A DNA stretch of 64,000 bases from CAZQFV01 sp964613665 (GTDB taxonomy: Bacteria; Chloroflexota; Chloroflexia; DTKN01), in the NCBI GenBank assembly GCA_964613665.1, contig CAZTIG010000014.1, forward strand, positions 1 through 64,000, in the 5' to 3' direction. Both the position numbers and the translations under genes were made by a program. Positions 39,575-48,921 of this stretch are shown here, in pieces. The notes under the pieces were generated by a model. It was not told where the DNA came from and did not search any database. It was given only the letters and a program-made list of their open reading frames with translations. The stretch's first letter is position 1; each line of letters opens with the position of its first letter.

Positions 39575-41041
39575 ATGGACGTGCTGCCGTATCTGTTGAC
39601 CCTGCTGCAGGGCGGCCTGGGCAACCTGGCGGCCTATCTGGCGGCGCACGTGCTCCTGTGCCTGGTGCCGGCCTTTTTCATCGCCGGGGCCCTGGCCACG
39701 CTCGTCCCCAAGGAGGCCATCACCCGCTTCCTGGGCCGCAACGCGCCCAAGTACATCTCCTACCCGGCGGCGGCGCTGGCCGGCTCGGTGCTGGCGGTGT
39801 GCTCGTGCACCATCGTGCCGCTCTTTGCCGGCATCCACAAGAAGGGCGCCGGCCTGGGGCCGGCCATCACCTTCCTATTCTTCGCCCCGGCGGCCAACAT
39901 CCTGGCCCTGGCCTACACCGGCGTGGTGATCGGGTTGGACCTGGCCGTGGCCCGGCTGCTCCTCTCCCTGTCCTTTGGCATCGGCATCGGTATGATCATG
40001 GCGCTGATCTTTCGCCGCTCCGACGCGCTCCACGACCGGCAGACCGACGCCGCCTTTGCCGGGAAGGGGCGGGTGCGCCGCGCCACGGTGGTCTTTCTCG
40101 TGCTGCTGGTGGCGCTGCTCCTGTCGGGCACGCTGAAGATCGGCCTGCTGACCGACAGCTACGTCCGCTTCACGCTGCCCATCGCTGGCCTGGACCGCTT
40201 CCAGGACGCGCTGAACTGGCTGGTGCCCTTTGACCCGAGCAAGGGGGAAGAGGGCGTCTCCGTCCAGGGGGTGCTGCTGATCGGCCTGCTGGTCCTGATC
40301 GGCCTCTCCTCCTGGCGGGGGGTGGGCCGGGTGGATGCCGGCTTCAACCGCTGGACGTGGGCCGCCCTGGGGCTAGTCGTCCTGACGCTGCTCGTCGCCG
40401 CGGTGGGGATGACGCCCCACGCCGGCGGGCTGGAGGTGGCCCTGCCCGGCAAGTTCTTCGCGGTGGTCCTGGTCCTGGCGGCCCTCTGTTTCTTGGCGCG
40501 GCGCTTCTTCCAGGCCCACGAGATGCAGGAGTGGCTGTGGGAGTCGTGGCGCTTTGTGCGGCAGATCTTTCCCCTGCTGGTCGCCGGCGTCTTTGCCGTG
40601 GGCGTCATCCGCGGGCTGATCCGCCCCGAGTGGATCGAGTACCTGGCCGGCCAGAACACCGTGCTGGGCAACCTGGCCGGAGTGGCCTTTGGCGTCTTCA
40701 TGTACTTCCCCACCCTGGTCGAGGTCCCGATCGCCAAGATGTTCCTGGGCCTGGGCATGCACCGCGGCCCACTGCTGGCCTACCTGATGGCCGACCCCGA
40801 GCTGAGCCTGCAGAGCATCCTGGTCATCTCCAAGGTCATCGGCCGGACCAAGGCCTGGGTGTACGTGGGCTGGGTGGCGCTCTTCAGCGCGCTGGCCGGC
40901 CTGGTCTACGGGGCCTGGGTGGACGGCGCCGGCCTGGGGCTGATCCTGCTCTACCTGGGGGCCTTCCTGGGGGTCCTGGCGCTGCTCCTGTGGTGGATTG
41001 GCCGCCGTGGCCCTCAGGCCGTGCCGCAGGAGCGCTCGTGA
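39575..41041 (+). CDS. UPF0718/ArsP-like permease
   Basis: 488 residues with about eleven membrane helices in two halves. The first half has the family signature AVCSCTIVPLFAGIHKKGAGLGPAITFLFFAPAANILAL, including the CSC pair; the second half has FMYFPTLVEVPIAKMFLGLGM. Permeases of this family export trivalent organoarsenicals (ArsP) or act in metal/thiol homeostasis. A thioredoxin-like gene follows 64 bp downstream, a frequent pairing. ArsR-type regulation is plausible from the adjacent regulator at 37825. Confidence 0.82.
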   Translation: MDVLPYLLTLLQGGLGNLAAYLAAHVLLCLVPAFFIAGALATLVPKEAITRFLGRNAPKYISYPAAALAGSVLAVCSCTIVPLFAGIHKKGAGLGPAITFLFFAPAANILALAYTGVVIGLDLAVARLLLSLSFGIGIGMIMALIFRRSDALHDRQTDAAFAGKGRVRRATVVFLVLLVALLLSGTLKIGLLTDSYVRFTLPIAGLDRFQDALNWLVPFDPSKGEEGVSVQGVLLIGLLVLIGLSSWRGVGRVDAGFNRWTWAALGLVVLTLLVAAVGMTPHAGGLEVALPGKFFAVVLVLAALCFLARRFFQAHEMQEWLWESWRFVRQIFPLLVAGVFAVGVIRGLIRPEWIEYLAGQNTVLGNLAGVAFGVFMYFPTLVEVPIAKMFLGLGMHRGPLLAYLMADPELSLQSILVISKVIGRTKAWVYVGWVALFSALAGLVYGAWVDGAGLGLILLYLGAFLGVLALLLWWIGRRGPQAVPQERS

Positions 41042-41105
41042 ACGCGCATCGTGTCAGCCGTGTCTTCAGTGGGAAAACAGCCGAGACGCGCAAAGGAGGC
41101 GTACG

Positions 41106-41342
41106 ATGGAGGTCAAGATCCTGGGCACCGGTTGTCCCAAGTGCCAGCGGCTGGAGCAGGTCACGCGCGAGGCCGCTGCGGAGGCGGGGATCGATATCCA
41201 GGTGGTCAAGGTCAAGGAGATCGACGAGATCATGGCCTATGACATCCTGGCGACGCCCGGCCTGGTGGTCGGCGGCGTGGTCAGGTCGGCCGGCCGCATC
41301 CCGCCGAAGGAGGAGATCGTCGCCTGGCTGCGGGCGGGGTAG
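41106..41342 (+). CDS. Small thioredoxin-like protein (redox-active disulfide protein 2 type)
   Basis: 78 residues, ATG 41106 after AAAGGAGG. Pattern MEVKILGTGCPKCQRLEQV with the active-site CPKC, then VKVKEIDEIMAYDILATPGLVVGG including the cis-Pro (TPGLVV). These MTH895-like small thioredoxins commonly follow UPF0718 permease genes and may relay thiol electrons or metals to them. Cytosolic. Confidence 0.88.
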   Translation: MEVKILGTGCPKCQRLEQVTREAAAEAGIDIQVVKVKEIDEIMAYDILATPGLVVGGVVRSAGRIPPKEEIVAWLRAG

Positions 41343-41377
41343 GGCCGTTCTGAGTTGGCCTCCAAGGAGGCGACCTG

Positions 41378-41631
41378 CTGCAGGTCAAGGTCTTTGGCAC
41401 GACCCCGCCGTGCGCCAACTGCAAGCGGGCCGAGGTGCAGGCGCTCCGGGCGGCGGAGCACTTTCCTGGCCAGGTCGAGGTGGTGCACCTGGATGCCCTG
41501 GGGCCCGAGGCGGACGAGTTCGGCCTGATGACGACACCCGTGGTCGTCGTCGGCGACGAGGTGGTGGGTATAGCCTGGTGGTGCCGGCCGAGCGCATCGC
41601 GGCGGCCATTCGGCAGAAGCTAGGAGGGTAG
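41378..41631 (+). pseudogene. Second small thioredoxin-like protein, frameshifted
   Basis: AAGGAGG is followed by CTG 41378, not a usual start, and no ATG, GTG or TTG lies in frame before the active site. The frame reads LQVKVFGTTPPCANCKRAEV (CANC active site), then LMTTPVVVVGDEVV with cis-Pro. After about 41570 it must shift by one base to continue YSLVVPAERIAAAIRQKLGG to the stop at 41631; one missing G in the GGG run would fix it. A decayed duplicate or a base-calling error. Confidence 0.55.
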
Positions 41632-41654
41632 CGCAGTGGTCAAGCTGGAGGTTT

Positions 41655-42050
41655 TCTCGGGGGATCGCCCTTGCCAGGGCTGCCGTGGTCAGGATCGTGG
41701 GCAGGCCCCGAGATTGGGGCAGCAGCGACAGGTCGGCCACCCGGAGCCCGTCAGGCAGGCCGGCCGCCTCGAACATGCGCCGCGTCACCGGTCGCCAGCG
41801 CTGCTGCGGGAAGGGGCCTACGCCGATGACGGCTTCCGGCTCCGCGAACTCAGCCTCCAGGTCCAGTCCGATCTCGGCCAGGCCGCGCTCGGCGCCCACC
41901 AGGTTGCTGCAGGCGACGACGGTCGAGCCGCCCGTGGCGACCCCGCGCAGCAGCACCAGGTCTTGCCAGGAGTGCTGGGACCGCATCGGTGGAAAGATCC
42001 AGGGGAGCAGCCGCGCGCTGCCCAGCAGGCCGGTGCGCCTGGTGTTTACC
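41655..42050 (-). pseudogene. GMC-type oxidoreductase, internal fragment
   Basis: On the minus strand about 130 codons resemble the region after the FAD-binding start of GMC-family oxidoreductases: LLRGVATGGSTVVACSN, GLAEIGLDLEAEF, GPFPQQRWRPVTRRMFEAAGLPDGLR. Neither the GXGXXG start nor the C-terminal catalytic part is present, and no start signal is seen. It is bounded by the broken thioredoxin-like gene and a transposase remnant, so it is debris from rearrangement. Family call is by pattern memory and is moderate. Confidence 0.4.
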
Positions 42051-42130
42051 CAGATCGTTGACCCATAGGAATGGCTCGACCTCCATCAGGTATGATGGTC
42101 TTGCGCGGACCAATACCCAGGAGGCGAGCC

Positions 42131-42560
42131 GTGCTCAATACAACAGAAGCCCTGGCAAAGTTGAACCACCTGACCGCCGCCTTGGCTCAGGAACTCGACT
42201 CCTTCCTGTCCCCCTATATGGCTGCCCTGCCCGATGCGCGCCTGCGCCAAACTCTCCGCTTGTTGCTTCCGGGGCTATCCATGCATCGCCGCCGTGGCCC
42301 TGAACACTGCCCAACCGGCCCTGCTCTATCACCGCTTGATTTCCTACGCCACCGCCGACTTCGACAGTCAACCCAAAGAGTGGCTACTGACCATGCGCCA
42401 CCTGCTTCAGTTGTTGCCCGGGCGCAAGATCGCTATCGTCAGCGATGCCGAGGGCGATGACCGGAAAGCGTGGTGGGAGGCCGTAGCCCTCGACCTGGAA
42501 TGGATCACCCGCGCTACCTCGAAACGCGTCATCGAAGTGTATCGGCCTTTCGCCGTTATC
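42131..42560 (+). mobile_element. Insertion sequence remnant (DDE-type transposase)
   Basis: GTG 42131 after AGGAGG begins LNTTEALAKLNHLTAALAQ in one frame; after about 42270 coding continues in another frame with LNTAQPALLYHRLISYATAD and RKIAIVSDAEGDDRKAWWEA, which looks like a catalytic Asp strand of IS4-like transposases. The remaining catalytic region is missing. No terminal inverted repeats or target duplication could be identified. Its end abuts the promoter of the LacI-type regulator. Confidence 0.5.
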
Positions 42561-42590
42561 CTGATCTGGGTGAACACCAGCTGCGGGGTA

Positions 42591-42619
42591 TTGACAAAGC
42601 CGCTTCCGGGTAGTATAAT
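42591..42619 (+). promoter_or_regulatory. Promoter of the lacI-type regulator gene
   Basis: TTGACA (42591-42596), 17 bp, TATAAT (42614-42619). Confidence 0.7.
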
Positions 42620-42633
42620 GATCATGAAAAGGT

Positions 42634-42663
42634 TACCGGCAATAATGCCGGTATTGTTACCGG
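42634..42663 (+). promoter_or_regulatory. LacI-type operator, site 1
   Basis: Two overlapping dyads: TACCGGCA(N4)TGCCGGTA (42634-42653) and CCGGTA(N4)TACCGG (42648-42663), between promoter and regulator start. The second dyad recurs at 43764-43779. Confidence 0.65.
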
Positions 42664-42692
42664 AGTGCATGGGCATATGGGGGTGGTAGGGT

Positions 42693-43706
42693 ATGCGCCG
42701 CAACAAGGCCAGCGTGACCATCCGCGATGTAGCTGAGGCGGCCGGCGTATCGGTCTCGACGGTATCGCGCGTGCTGAACGACAAGGACGATGTTGCCCCG
42801 GAGACCTACCAGAAAGTACGGGCCGTCATCGAAGAGCTCAGCTACACCTCGAGCTTGGCGGCCAGGGGGATCCGCAGCCGCAGGATGTACGTCATCGGCC
42901 TGATCATGCCCGATGTGGGAGCCCCCTATTCCGTCCAGGTCATGAAGGGGATCAACCGGGCGATCTCCGAGGATGGCTACGATCTGATCCTGTACACGGG
43001 CGGGGATATCCGGAAGGAGTCGTCCACCAATCAGGAGCGTCGCTACGTCTCCCTCTTGAGCAGTATTGCTGATGGTGTGATTGTTGTTACCCCCACGGCG
43101 ACTTCCTTTTCGACGAATTCCCCGGTCGTGGTGATAGACCCCAATGCGGAGAAACCCAATTGCCCTGCCGTCACGGCCACCAACTATGCCGGAGCTCTAG
43201 CGGTGATGGAGTATCTGAGCAGTCTGGGGCACCGCCGCCTGGGTTTCATCGGTGGCCGCCCGGAGTTGCAGAGCGCTGCGCAGCGTCTGCAGGGGTATCG
43301 GGACGGGCTGCGGAATGCCGGCCTTCCTATGGATCCCGAGTTGATCCAAGCCGGTGACTATACCGAGGAGACGGGCTTTGCGTGTGCCCGAAGGCTGCTC
43401 AGCCTGGCCCATCCACCAACAGCCATCTTCGCAGCCAACGACCAGTCGGCCATTGGTGTGCTCCGTGCAGCCCGCGAGGCCGGCCTGAGTGTTCCCCAGG
43501 ACCTCTCCGTGGTCGGGTTTGACAATATCCCTGAGGCGGTCTATGTGAGTCCTGCCCTGACGACCGTTGACCAGTCCATCGACAAGATGAGCTACATGGC
43601 CGCCAAGATGCTCATCGACCTGATCCAGGGCGAGACCCTGGAGGGCAATCCCTACGAGGTTCCCACACGGCTGATTGTCCGCGATTCCTGTCGGGCCATT
43701 GCGTGA
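42693..43706 (+). CDS. LacI-family transcriptional regulator
   Basis: 337 residues. N-terminal helix-turn-helix VTIRDVAEAAGVSVSTVSRVLN with hinge YTSSLAARGIRS, then a periplasmic-binding-protein-like effector domain (VIGLIMPDVGAPYSVQVMKGINRA, RLGFIGGRP, FAANDQSAIGVLRA, VVGFDNIPEA). It heads the xylo-oligosaccharide region and most likely represses it, released by xylose or a xylo-oligosaccharide. The same palindrome before its own gene and before the transport operon supports auto- and operon control. Confidence 0.92.
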   Translation: MRRNKASVTIRDVAEAAGVSVSTVSRVLNDKDDVAPETYQKVRAVIEELSYTSSLAARGIRSRRMYVIGLIMPDVGAPYSVQVMKGINRAISEDGYDLILYTGGDIRKESSTNQERRYVSLLSSIADGVIVVTPTATSFSTNSPVVVIDPNAEKPNCPAVTATNYAGALAVMEYLSSLGHRRLGFIGGRPELQSAAQRLQGYRDGLRNAGLPMDPELIQAGDYTEETGFACARRLLSLAHPPTAIFAANDQSAIGVLRAAREAGLSVPQDLSVVGFDNIPEAVYVSPALTTVDQSIDKMSYMAAKMLIDLIQGETLEGNPYEVPTRLIVRDSCRAIA

Positions 43707-44061
43707 GCCGCTGACCGGGTGACAGGCCCGCAGTACCAGGCTCAGTAGTGTTCTTTGGGTTGCCCGGTACCGTTACCGGCAACGTTATTGGACAGGGCGA
43801 GGCGATGTCTGCCAAGCGGCATCCCCCCAATGCCCCGGAGGACTGGCTCCCCCGCTTCTACACCAGGGGTCGGTCGGACTGCCGTCCAGGTTGTCAGAGA
43901 GGAGGTGGTGAGCTATCGACTGGTCCACGGATTGCTAGAAGGCTGGCCAGGTTTCCACTTGGCCGCAAGCCCGGCAGAGGGGAAACCTGCACTGGACCAG
44001 TGTGGAGGCCTGTGTCACACATGGTGCAGTGGTCGGTCTACTCACGTGAAGGAGGAAGACA
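43707..44061 (+). promoter_or_regulatory. 355-bp control region of the xylo-oligosaccharide operon with operator site 2
   Basis: No gene. CCGGTA(N4)TACCGG at 43764-43779 repeats operator site 1 and continues into GTTACCGGCAA as in that site. A weak promoter, TTGCCC (43760-43765) and CGTTAT (43783-43788) with 17-bp spacing, would be covered by the operator. GAAGGAGGAAG precedes the solute-binding protein start. Confidence 0.55.
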
Positions 44062-45969
44062 ATGCGTAGGGCTGTTCTGCTGATGGCAATCGTGCTGGCA
44101 GCTCTCAGCCTCTTGGCGGGCTGTGGACCCACCACCACGGCTCCCGCAGAAGAAGAAGTGCTGGGAGTCCTCCCTCGTAGCCAGACACTCATTGCGGCCC
44201 AACTCACCGGGCGCGTCGGAACGCCGGATGATTTTAACGAGTGGGTCGGCTGGAAGTGGCGAGATCGAGGCATGCAGCAGCTGATGAACGAGCCGCTATG
44301 GTCCATCGACTTTGCCAGCGGCAAGATCGTCAATGGCCTGGCCGATGGCGACCCGGTCTACAACGCAAGCTTCACCCAGGTCACGATCCCGCTCCGCAAG
44401 GGCGTGACCTGGAGCGACGGTCAGGCATTCACTGCTGCCGATGTGGTCTTTACAGTCGAAACCCTCATGAAGTACGAGGGCTTTAACGCCCACAGCTTCT
44501 TCGTGGAGAACGTCGCGCGGGTCTCTGCCTCCGATGACCACACGGTCGTGTTTGAGCTCAAGCAGGCCAACTCCCGGTTCCATACTACCTTCCTGGATCG
44601 CTGGGGCTGTACCTGGATCATGCCCAAACACGTCTTCGAGAAGGTGACCGACCCCGTGACGTTCAACTTCAACCCCCCGGTCGGAACGGGCCCCTACAAG
44701 TTGCACAGCTACGACCCGGCCGGATACTGGACCATCTGGGAAAAGCGCGGCGACTGGGACAAGAGCCCAACAGGGATCCTCTTCGGCGAGCCGAAGCCCA
44801 AGTACGTGGTCTTTCAGGCGTTCGCCAACGAGGGGGCCAAGATCCTGGCCCAGTTGACGCACGAGTTGGATGCTGTGGACCTCTCCGCAGAGGGCCTCAA
44901 GGCTGCCCTGGCCCAGGGGGATACCAACCGCGCCTATCAGCCGACCTTCCCCTGGGTGGTCAACAACGACCCCTGTATCACCGGACTGACGTTCAACACG
45001 GCCAGAGCTCCCTACGACAATCCTGAAGTGCGCTGGGCACTCCTCCTGGCCATCGACATCGTCGAGTACGAGGGGCAGGCTGTGGACGGCACGGCGACGC
45101 TCAGCCCGGTACACATCCCCTCGCTCGGCCCGTATCCCGATGCCTACATCAAGCCGATGCAGGACTGGCTGAGGAGCTTTACGCTGGACCTGGGCAACGG
45201 CGAGACCTTCAAGCCGTATGACGCCGATGTCCCTGCTCGCTTGGTGGAGTACGCGGCGTCGCGGGGCTATGCTGTCTCCGATGACCCGGCCTTTGTGGCG
45301 CAGGCATTCGGGATCGGCTGGTACAAGTATGCCCCCGAAGCGGCCGAGAAACTGCTCATCAAGAACGGCTTCTCCCGAGGAGCGGATGGCAAGTGGCGGA
45401 TGCCGGGCGGCGAAACTTGGAGGATCGAGGTGATCAGCCGCTCCGACATGTCCCACCTGGAGTTCAAGAACGCCTCGGCGGCCGTCCAGCAATGGAAGGA
45501 GTTCGGCATCGACGCTGTACACGTTCCGTCGGACAACGTCTCGTCGCTGACCCAGAACGGAGACTTTGATGTCGCTGGCAACTGGCCGGCCCAGGAGCCG
45601 TGGGGCGCCGGGATGGACCTGTACCGGGTGCTGGACTTTTACAACTCGGCCTACGTCAAGCCGGTCGGCACGACCACCAACGGTCACACGTCTCGCTGGT
45701 CCTCGCCGGCGATGGACGATGTCATCAGGCGACTGCGGGAAACCGACCCCACCAAGACCGACCAGGTCGTCGCTGTTGGCACCGACGGGCTGAAGATCCT
45801 GGTCCAGGAGATGCCGGGCATCCCGACCTTCGGCTACATCGGGTTCGTCTCCTGGGACAAGCAGTACTGGACCAACTGGCCAGGAGCGGAGAACCCCTAC
45901 ACCCAGCCCTACACGCACTGGGGGCCCTTCAAGTACATGACGCCGTTCCTGACCCCGGCCGGGAAGTAG
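44062..45969 (+). CDS. ABC transporter solute-binding lipoprotein (family 5, oligosaccharide/peptide type)
   Basis: 635 residues. Lipoprotein signal MRRAVLLMAIVLAALSLLAGC with lipobox LAGC (Cys21). The SBP_bac_5 fold is shown by IPLRKGVTWSDGQAFTAADVVFTVETL, PVGTGPYKL and TGLTFNTARAPYDNPEVRWALLLAIDI. Members bind oligopeptides or oligosaccharides; linked GH3, xylA and xylB genes favour xylo-oligosaccharides. First gene of the operon that runs to 55389. Confidence 0.9.
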   Translation: MRRAVLLMAIVLAALSLLAGCGPTTTAPAEEEVLGVLPRSQTLIAAQLTGRVGTPDDFNEWVGWKWRDRGMQQLMNEPLWSIDFASGKIVNGLADGDPVYNASFTQVTIPLRKGVTWSDGQAFTAADVVFTVETLMKYEGFNAHSFFVENVARVSASDDHTVVFELKQANSRFHTTFLDRWGCTWIMPKHVFEKVTDPVTFNFNPPVGTGPYKLHSYDPAGYWTIWEKRGDWDKSPTGILFGEPKPKYVVFQAFANEGAKILAQLTHELDAVDLSAEGLKAALAQGDTNRAYQPTFPWVVNNDPCITGLTFNTARAPYDNPEVRWALLLAIDIVEYEGQAVDGTATLSPVHIPSLGPYPDAYIKPMQDWLRSFTLDLGNGETFKPYDADVPARLVEYAASRGYAVSDDPAFVAQAFGIGWYKYAPEAAEKLLIKNGFSRGADGKWRMPGGETWRIEVISRSDMSHLEFKNASAAVQQWKEFGIDAVHVPSDNVSSLTQNGDFDVAGNWPAQEPWGAGMDLYRVLDFYNSAYVKPVGTTTNGHTSRWSSPAMDDVIRRLRETDPTKTDQVVAVGTDGLKILVQEMPGIPTFGYIGFVSWDKQYWTNWPGAENPYTQPYTHWGPFKYMTPFLTPAGK

Positions 45970-45982
45970 TTCCCGGTGCGGC

Positions 45983-46016
45983 TTCCCTGGGCGGGCGCTG
46001 CCGCCCGCCCAGGGAA
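45983..46016 (+). terminator. Perfect hairpin between solute-binding protein and permease genes
   Basis: TTCCCTGGGCGGGCG and CGCCCGCCCAGGGAA form a 15-bp stem with loop CTGC. No T-tract follows and the operon continues, so it probably attenuates or protects the upstream mRNA, keeping the binding protein in excess over the permeases. Confidence 0.6.
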
Positions 46017-46045
46017 TTCCCTGCCCAGGGGTAAAGGTGACAGCG

Positions 46046-47053
46046 ATGAGTTTCGTCAAGAGGTACCTCGTCCCGAGGCTCATCCAGTATTTCCTGGTCC
46101 TGTTCCTTGGGGTCACGGCGGTCTTTTTCATTCCCCGCCTCACGCCGACGGATCCGGTGATGCGGACGATCGCGCAGCTCCGCTCCCACGGATCGTATCT
46201 GGACCCCGCCTCCATGGACAAGTTCATCGAGGACCTGACCGAGCTGTACGGACTCGAGGGGTCGCCGCTGGAGCAGTACTGGGCCTTCTGGGGCAGGCTG
46301 TTCCGCGGAGACCTGGGGGTCTCCTTCTTCCAGTTCCCAACACCGGTGAGCGTACTGATCGGCAGGGCGCTGCCGTGGACGGCCGGCCTCTTGCTGATGA
46401 CGACGCTGCTCGGCTGGTTGATCGGGAACATCGTCGGCGGGCTGGCCGGGTACTTCTCGCGGCGGTGGTGGTCACGGGGACTGGAAGCCGTGGCGATGGT
46501 CATCCGACCGCTGCCCTACTATGTCTTTGCCTTTGCCCTCCTTCTCCTGCTGACCTACGTCGTCCGCTGGTTCCCGGTCGCCGGTGGCGCCCAGATTGGG
46601 AGGCAGGCTGCGTTTACGTGGTCCTATGTGAGGGACGTGCTCAGGCACGCCTTCCTTCCGGCCCTCTCGCTGGCCATTCTCGGTGGAACGCTCTGGTTCC
46701 AGACGATGAAGCTGGTCGTGCAGAACGTCAACGCGGAGGATTTCGTCCAATACGCCAAACTGGGTGGAGTCAAAGAAAGCAAGATCGTGTCCAGGTATGT
46801 GATTCGTAACGCCATGCTGCCGCAGATCACCGGCCTGGGGTTGGCCCTTGGGCAGATCTTTAGCGGTGCGCTGATCACCGAGATTGTCTTTTCCTATCCC
46901 GGCCTCGGAACGCTGCTCTACAATGCCGTCATCACGGGGGACTATAACCTGATCATGGGCATCACGCTCCTCTCGATTGTCGCCATTACCACAACCATTC
47001 TGGTCATTGACCTGCTGTATCCCCTCTTTGATCCGAGGGTGCGGTACCTGTAA
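46046..47053 (+). CDS. ABC transporter permease, DppB type
   Basis: 335 residues. ATG 46046 is preferred (AAAGGTGA 6 bp upstream); GTG 46037 is an alternative. Six membrane helices; N-terminal VTAVFFIPRLTPTDPV and the EAA loop region RYVIRNAMLPQITGLGLALGQIFSGALITEIVFSYPGLG, characteristic of DppB/OppB permeases. Forms the channel with the permease encoded next. Confidence 0.9.
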   Translation: MSFVKRYLVPRLIQYFLVLFLGVTAVFFIPRLTPTDPVMRTIAQLRSHGSYLDPASMDKFIEDLTELYGLEGSPLEQYWAFWGRLFRGDLGVSFFQFPTPVSVLIGRALPWTAGLLLMTTLLGWLIGNIVGGLAGYFSRRWWSRGLEAVAMVIRPLPYYVFAFALLLLLTYVVRWFPVAGGAQIGRQAAFTWSYVRDVLRHAFLPALSLAILGGTLWFQTMKLVVQNVNAEDFVQYAKLGGVKESKIVSRYVIRNAMLPQITGLGLALGQIFSGALITEIVFSYPGLGTLLYNAVITGDYNLIMGITLLSIVAITTTILVIDLLYPLFDPRVRYL

Positions 47054-47067
47054 GGAGCGCATAGGCA

Positions 47068-47922
47068 GTGAAGACCTTCCTGGACCTCTTCAGAGACTAC
47101 CGCTTTGCGCTCGGCTTTGCCGTTCTCGTTCTGGTGCTTCTGCTGGCGGTCCTCACGCTCTTCTCGCCCTACGACCCGACCCGCTGGGGGCTCGTCCCCA
47201 GAGACCTGGGGCCCTCTTGGGAATATCCTCTGGGCACCAACTCCAAGGGGCAGGATATCTTCTGGCAGGCAGCATTTGCCGTGCGGAACTCGCTGACCAT
47301 CGCCCTAATCGCCGGGTTGGTCTCGAGGGTTATCGCCGTGATCGTGGGCATGATCGCGGGCTACAAGGGCCGTATTGCCGATCGGGTCCTGATGTTTGTC
47401 AGCGACAGCTTCCTGGTCATTCCCCTCTTCCTCATCATCGTCATGCTGGCCATGCTGGTGCGGGACAGGATGAACCTGGTGACATTGGGCCTGTTGCTGG
47501 CAATCTTCGGCTGGGCCTGGGATGCCCGGGTGATCCGTTCGCAGATTCTCAGCTTGCGGGAGCGGGAGTTTACCCGGACAGCGATCCTATCCGGAACAGG
47601 GGCCTTCCGCCTCGTGCTGAAGGAGTACTTGCCTTTCGCCACACCCCTGGTCTTTTCCACGTTGATCAACAACATGTCCTGGGCGATTGGGATGGAGATG
47701 ACACTCTCCATCCTCGGCCTGGTGAACATGGACATCCCCACGCTGGGGACGATGCTCCAATGGGCCATCAGCTACCAGGCAATGATGCTCGGGTATTGGT
47801 CCTGGATATTGACACCGGTCGTGTTGGCCGTCCTCCTGTTTGTGGCCCTGTACTGGCTATCGGTCAGCGTCAGCGAATACTTGGACCCGAGGACGCGACT
47901 CCAACGCGTCGGGGCACGGTGA
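47068..47922 (+). CDS. ABC transporter permease, DppC type
   Basis: 284 residues, GTG start at 47068. Extracytoplasmic opening YPLGTNSKGQDIFWQAAFAVRNSL is typical of DppC/OppC, followed by helices and the EAA region FTRTAILSGTGAFRLVLKEYLPFATPLV. Gene spacing to both neighbours is under 15 bp. Confidence 0.9.
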   Translation: MKTFLDLFRDYRFALGFAVLVLVLLLAVLTLFSPYDPTRWGLVPRDLGPSWEYPLGTNSKGQDIFWQAAFAVRNSLTIALIAGLVSRVIAVIVGMIAGYKGRIADRVLMFVSDSFLVIPLFLIIVMLAMLVRDRMNLVTLGLLLAIFGWAWDARVIRSQILSLREREFTRTAILSGTGAFRLVLKEYLPFATPLVFSTLINNMSWAIGMEMTLSILGLVNMDIPTLGTMLQWAISYQAMMLGYWSWILTPVVLAVLLFVALYWLSVSVSEYLDPRTRLQRVGAR

Positions 47923-47930
47923 GGCAGCGC

Positions 47931-48917
47931 ATGAGCGGGACAGTCTTGCGTGCCGAACAGCTGGAAGCCTTCTACGTACTGGACGTGTTTGGAACCCGCA
48001 AGGTGGTCAAGGCGGTGAATGGGGTCGACGTGGAGATTGCGGAGAACGAAGTCTATGGCATCGCTGGCGAGAGCGGCTGTGGCAAGACCACCCTGCTAAA
48101 GGCGCTCTATGGGGCCATCGAGCCTCCGCTGCGGTTGATGGGGGGCAGCCTCCAATACTACCGAGACGGGAGTGTGATCGACGCCTTCTCCCTCGGCCCA
48201 GAGGAGTCCCGCCGGCTGCGCTGGGAGTACATCTCCTACGTCCCGCAGGGTTCCATGAATGTGCTCAACCCAGTGCTCAAGGTGAAGGAGAGCTACCGCG
48301 ATTTCCTGGAGAGCCACGTGCGGGCGAAAACAAGGGCAGAAGTCTTCACGATGGCCCGGGAGCACATCGCAGCGCTGGGGCTGCCTGCCAGCGTTCTGGA
48401 CTCCTATCCCCATCAGTTGTCCGGCGGTATGCGGCAGAGAGCTACCATTGCCCTGGCGGCCCTGCTCAAGCCCCGCATCGTCATCGCCGACGAGCCCACC
48501 ACGGCGCTGGATGTCGTCGTCCAGCGGGGCGTCATCCAGCTGCTCAAGGAGATCCAAAGCAGGCTGGGCAATACGATCATCCTGGTGACCCATGACATGG
48601 GCGTTCAGGCGAATATCGCCGACCGGGTCGCCATCATGTACGCGGGCAAGATCGTCGAGGAGGCGGCGACGCAGCAGATCTTTGACCGTCCGCTGCATCC
48701 CTACACCAGGTACCTGATCAACTCCCTGCCGGGGTTTGGCGACAAGGAGTTGCGGGAGGGCGTTCCCGGGAGCCCTCCTTCCCTCATCAACCTGCCCAGT
48801 GGCTGCGCGTTCCATCCGAGATGCCCCCACGCCGTCGATCTCTGCAAGGAGCGGACACCAGGGCTGGCTGTTGCAGAGCCCGAACACAAAGTCGCCTGTT
48901 GGCTGATCGGAGAGTAG
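47931..48917 (+). CDS. ABC transporter ATP-binding protein, DppD type
   Basis: 328 residues. Walker A GESGCGKTTLL, Q-loop VPQGSMNVLNP, signature LSGGMRQRATIALA, Walker B IVIADEPTTALD, switch VTHDMG, and the C-terminal oligopeptide-transporter extension with HPRCPHAVDLCKERTP, whose three Cys are typical of this class. ATG 47931 is used; GTG 47919, overlapping the previous stop, is possible. Confidence 0.92.
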   Translation: MSGTVLRAEQLEAFYVLDVFGTRKVVKAVNGVDVEIAENEVYGIAGESGCGKTTLLKALYGAIEPPLRLMGGSLQYYRDGSVIDAFSLGPEESRRLRWEYISYVPQGSMNVLNPVLKVKESYRDFLESHVRAKTRAEVFTMAREHIAALGLPASVLDSYPHQLSGGMRQRATIALAALLKPRIVIADEPTTALDVVVQRGVIQLLKEIQSRLGNTIILVTHDMGVQANIADRVAIMYAGKIVEEAATQQIFDRPLHPYTRYLINSLPGFGDKELREGVPGSPPSLINLPSGCAFHPRCPHAVDLCKERTPGLAVAEPEHKVACWLIGE

Positions 48918-48921
48918 CACC

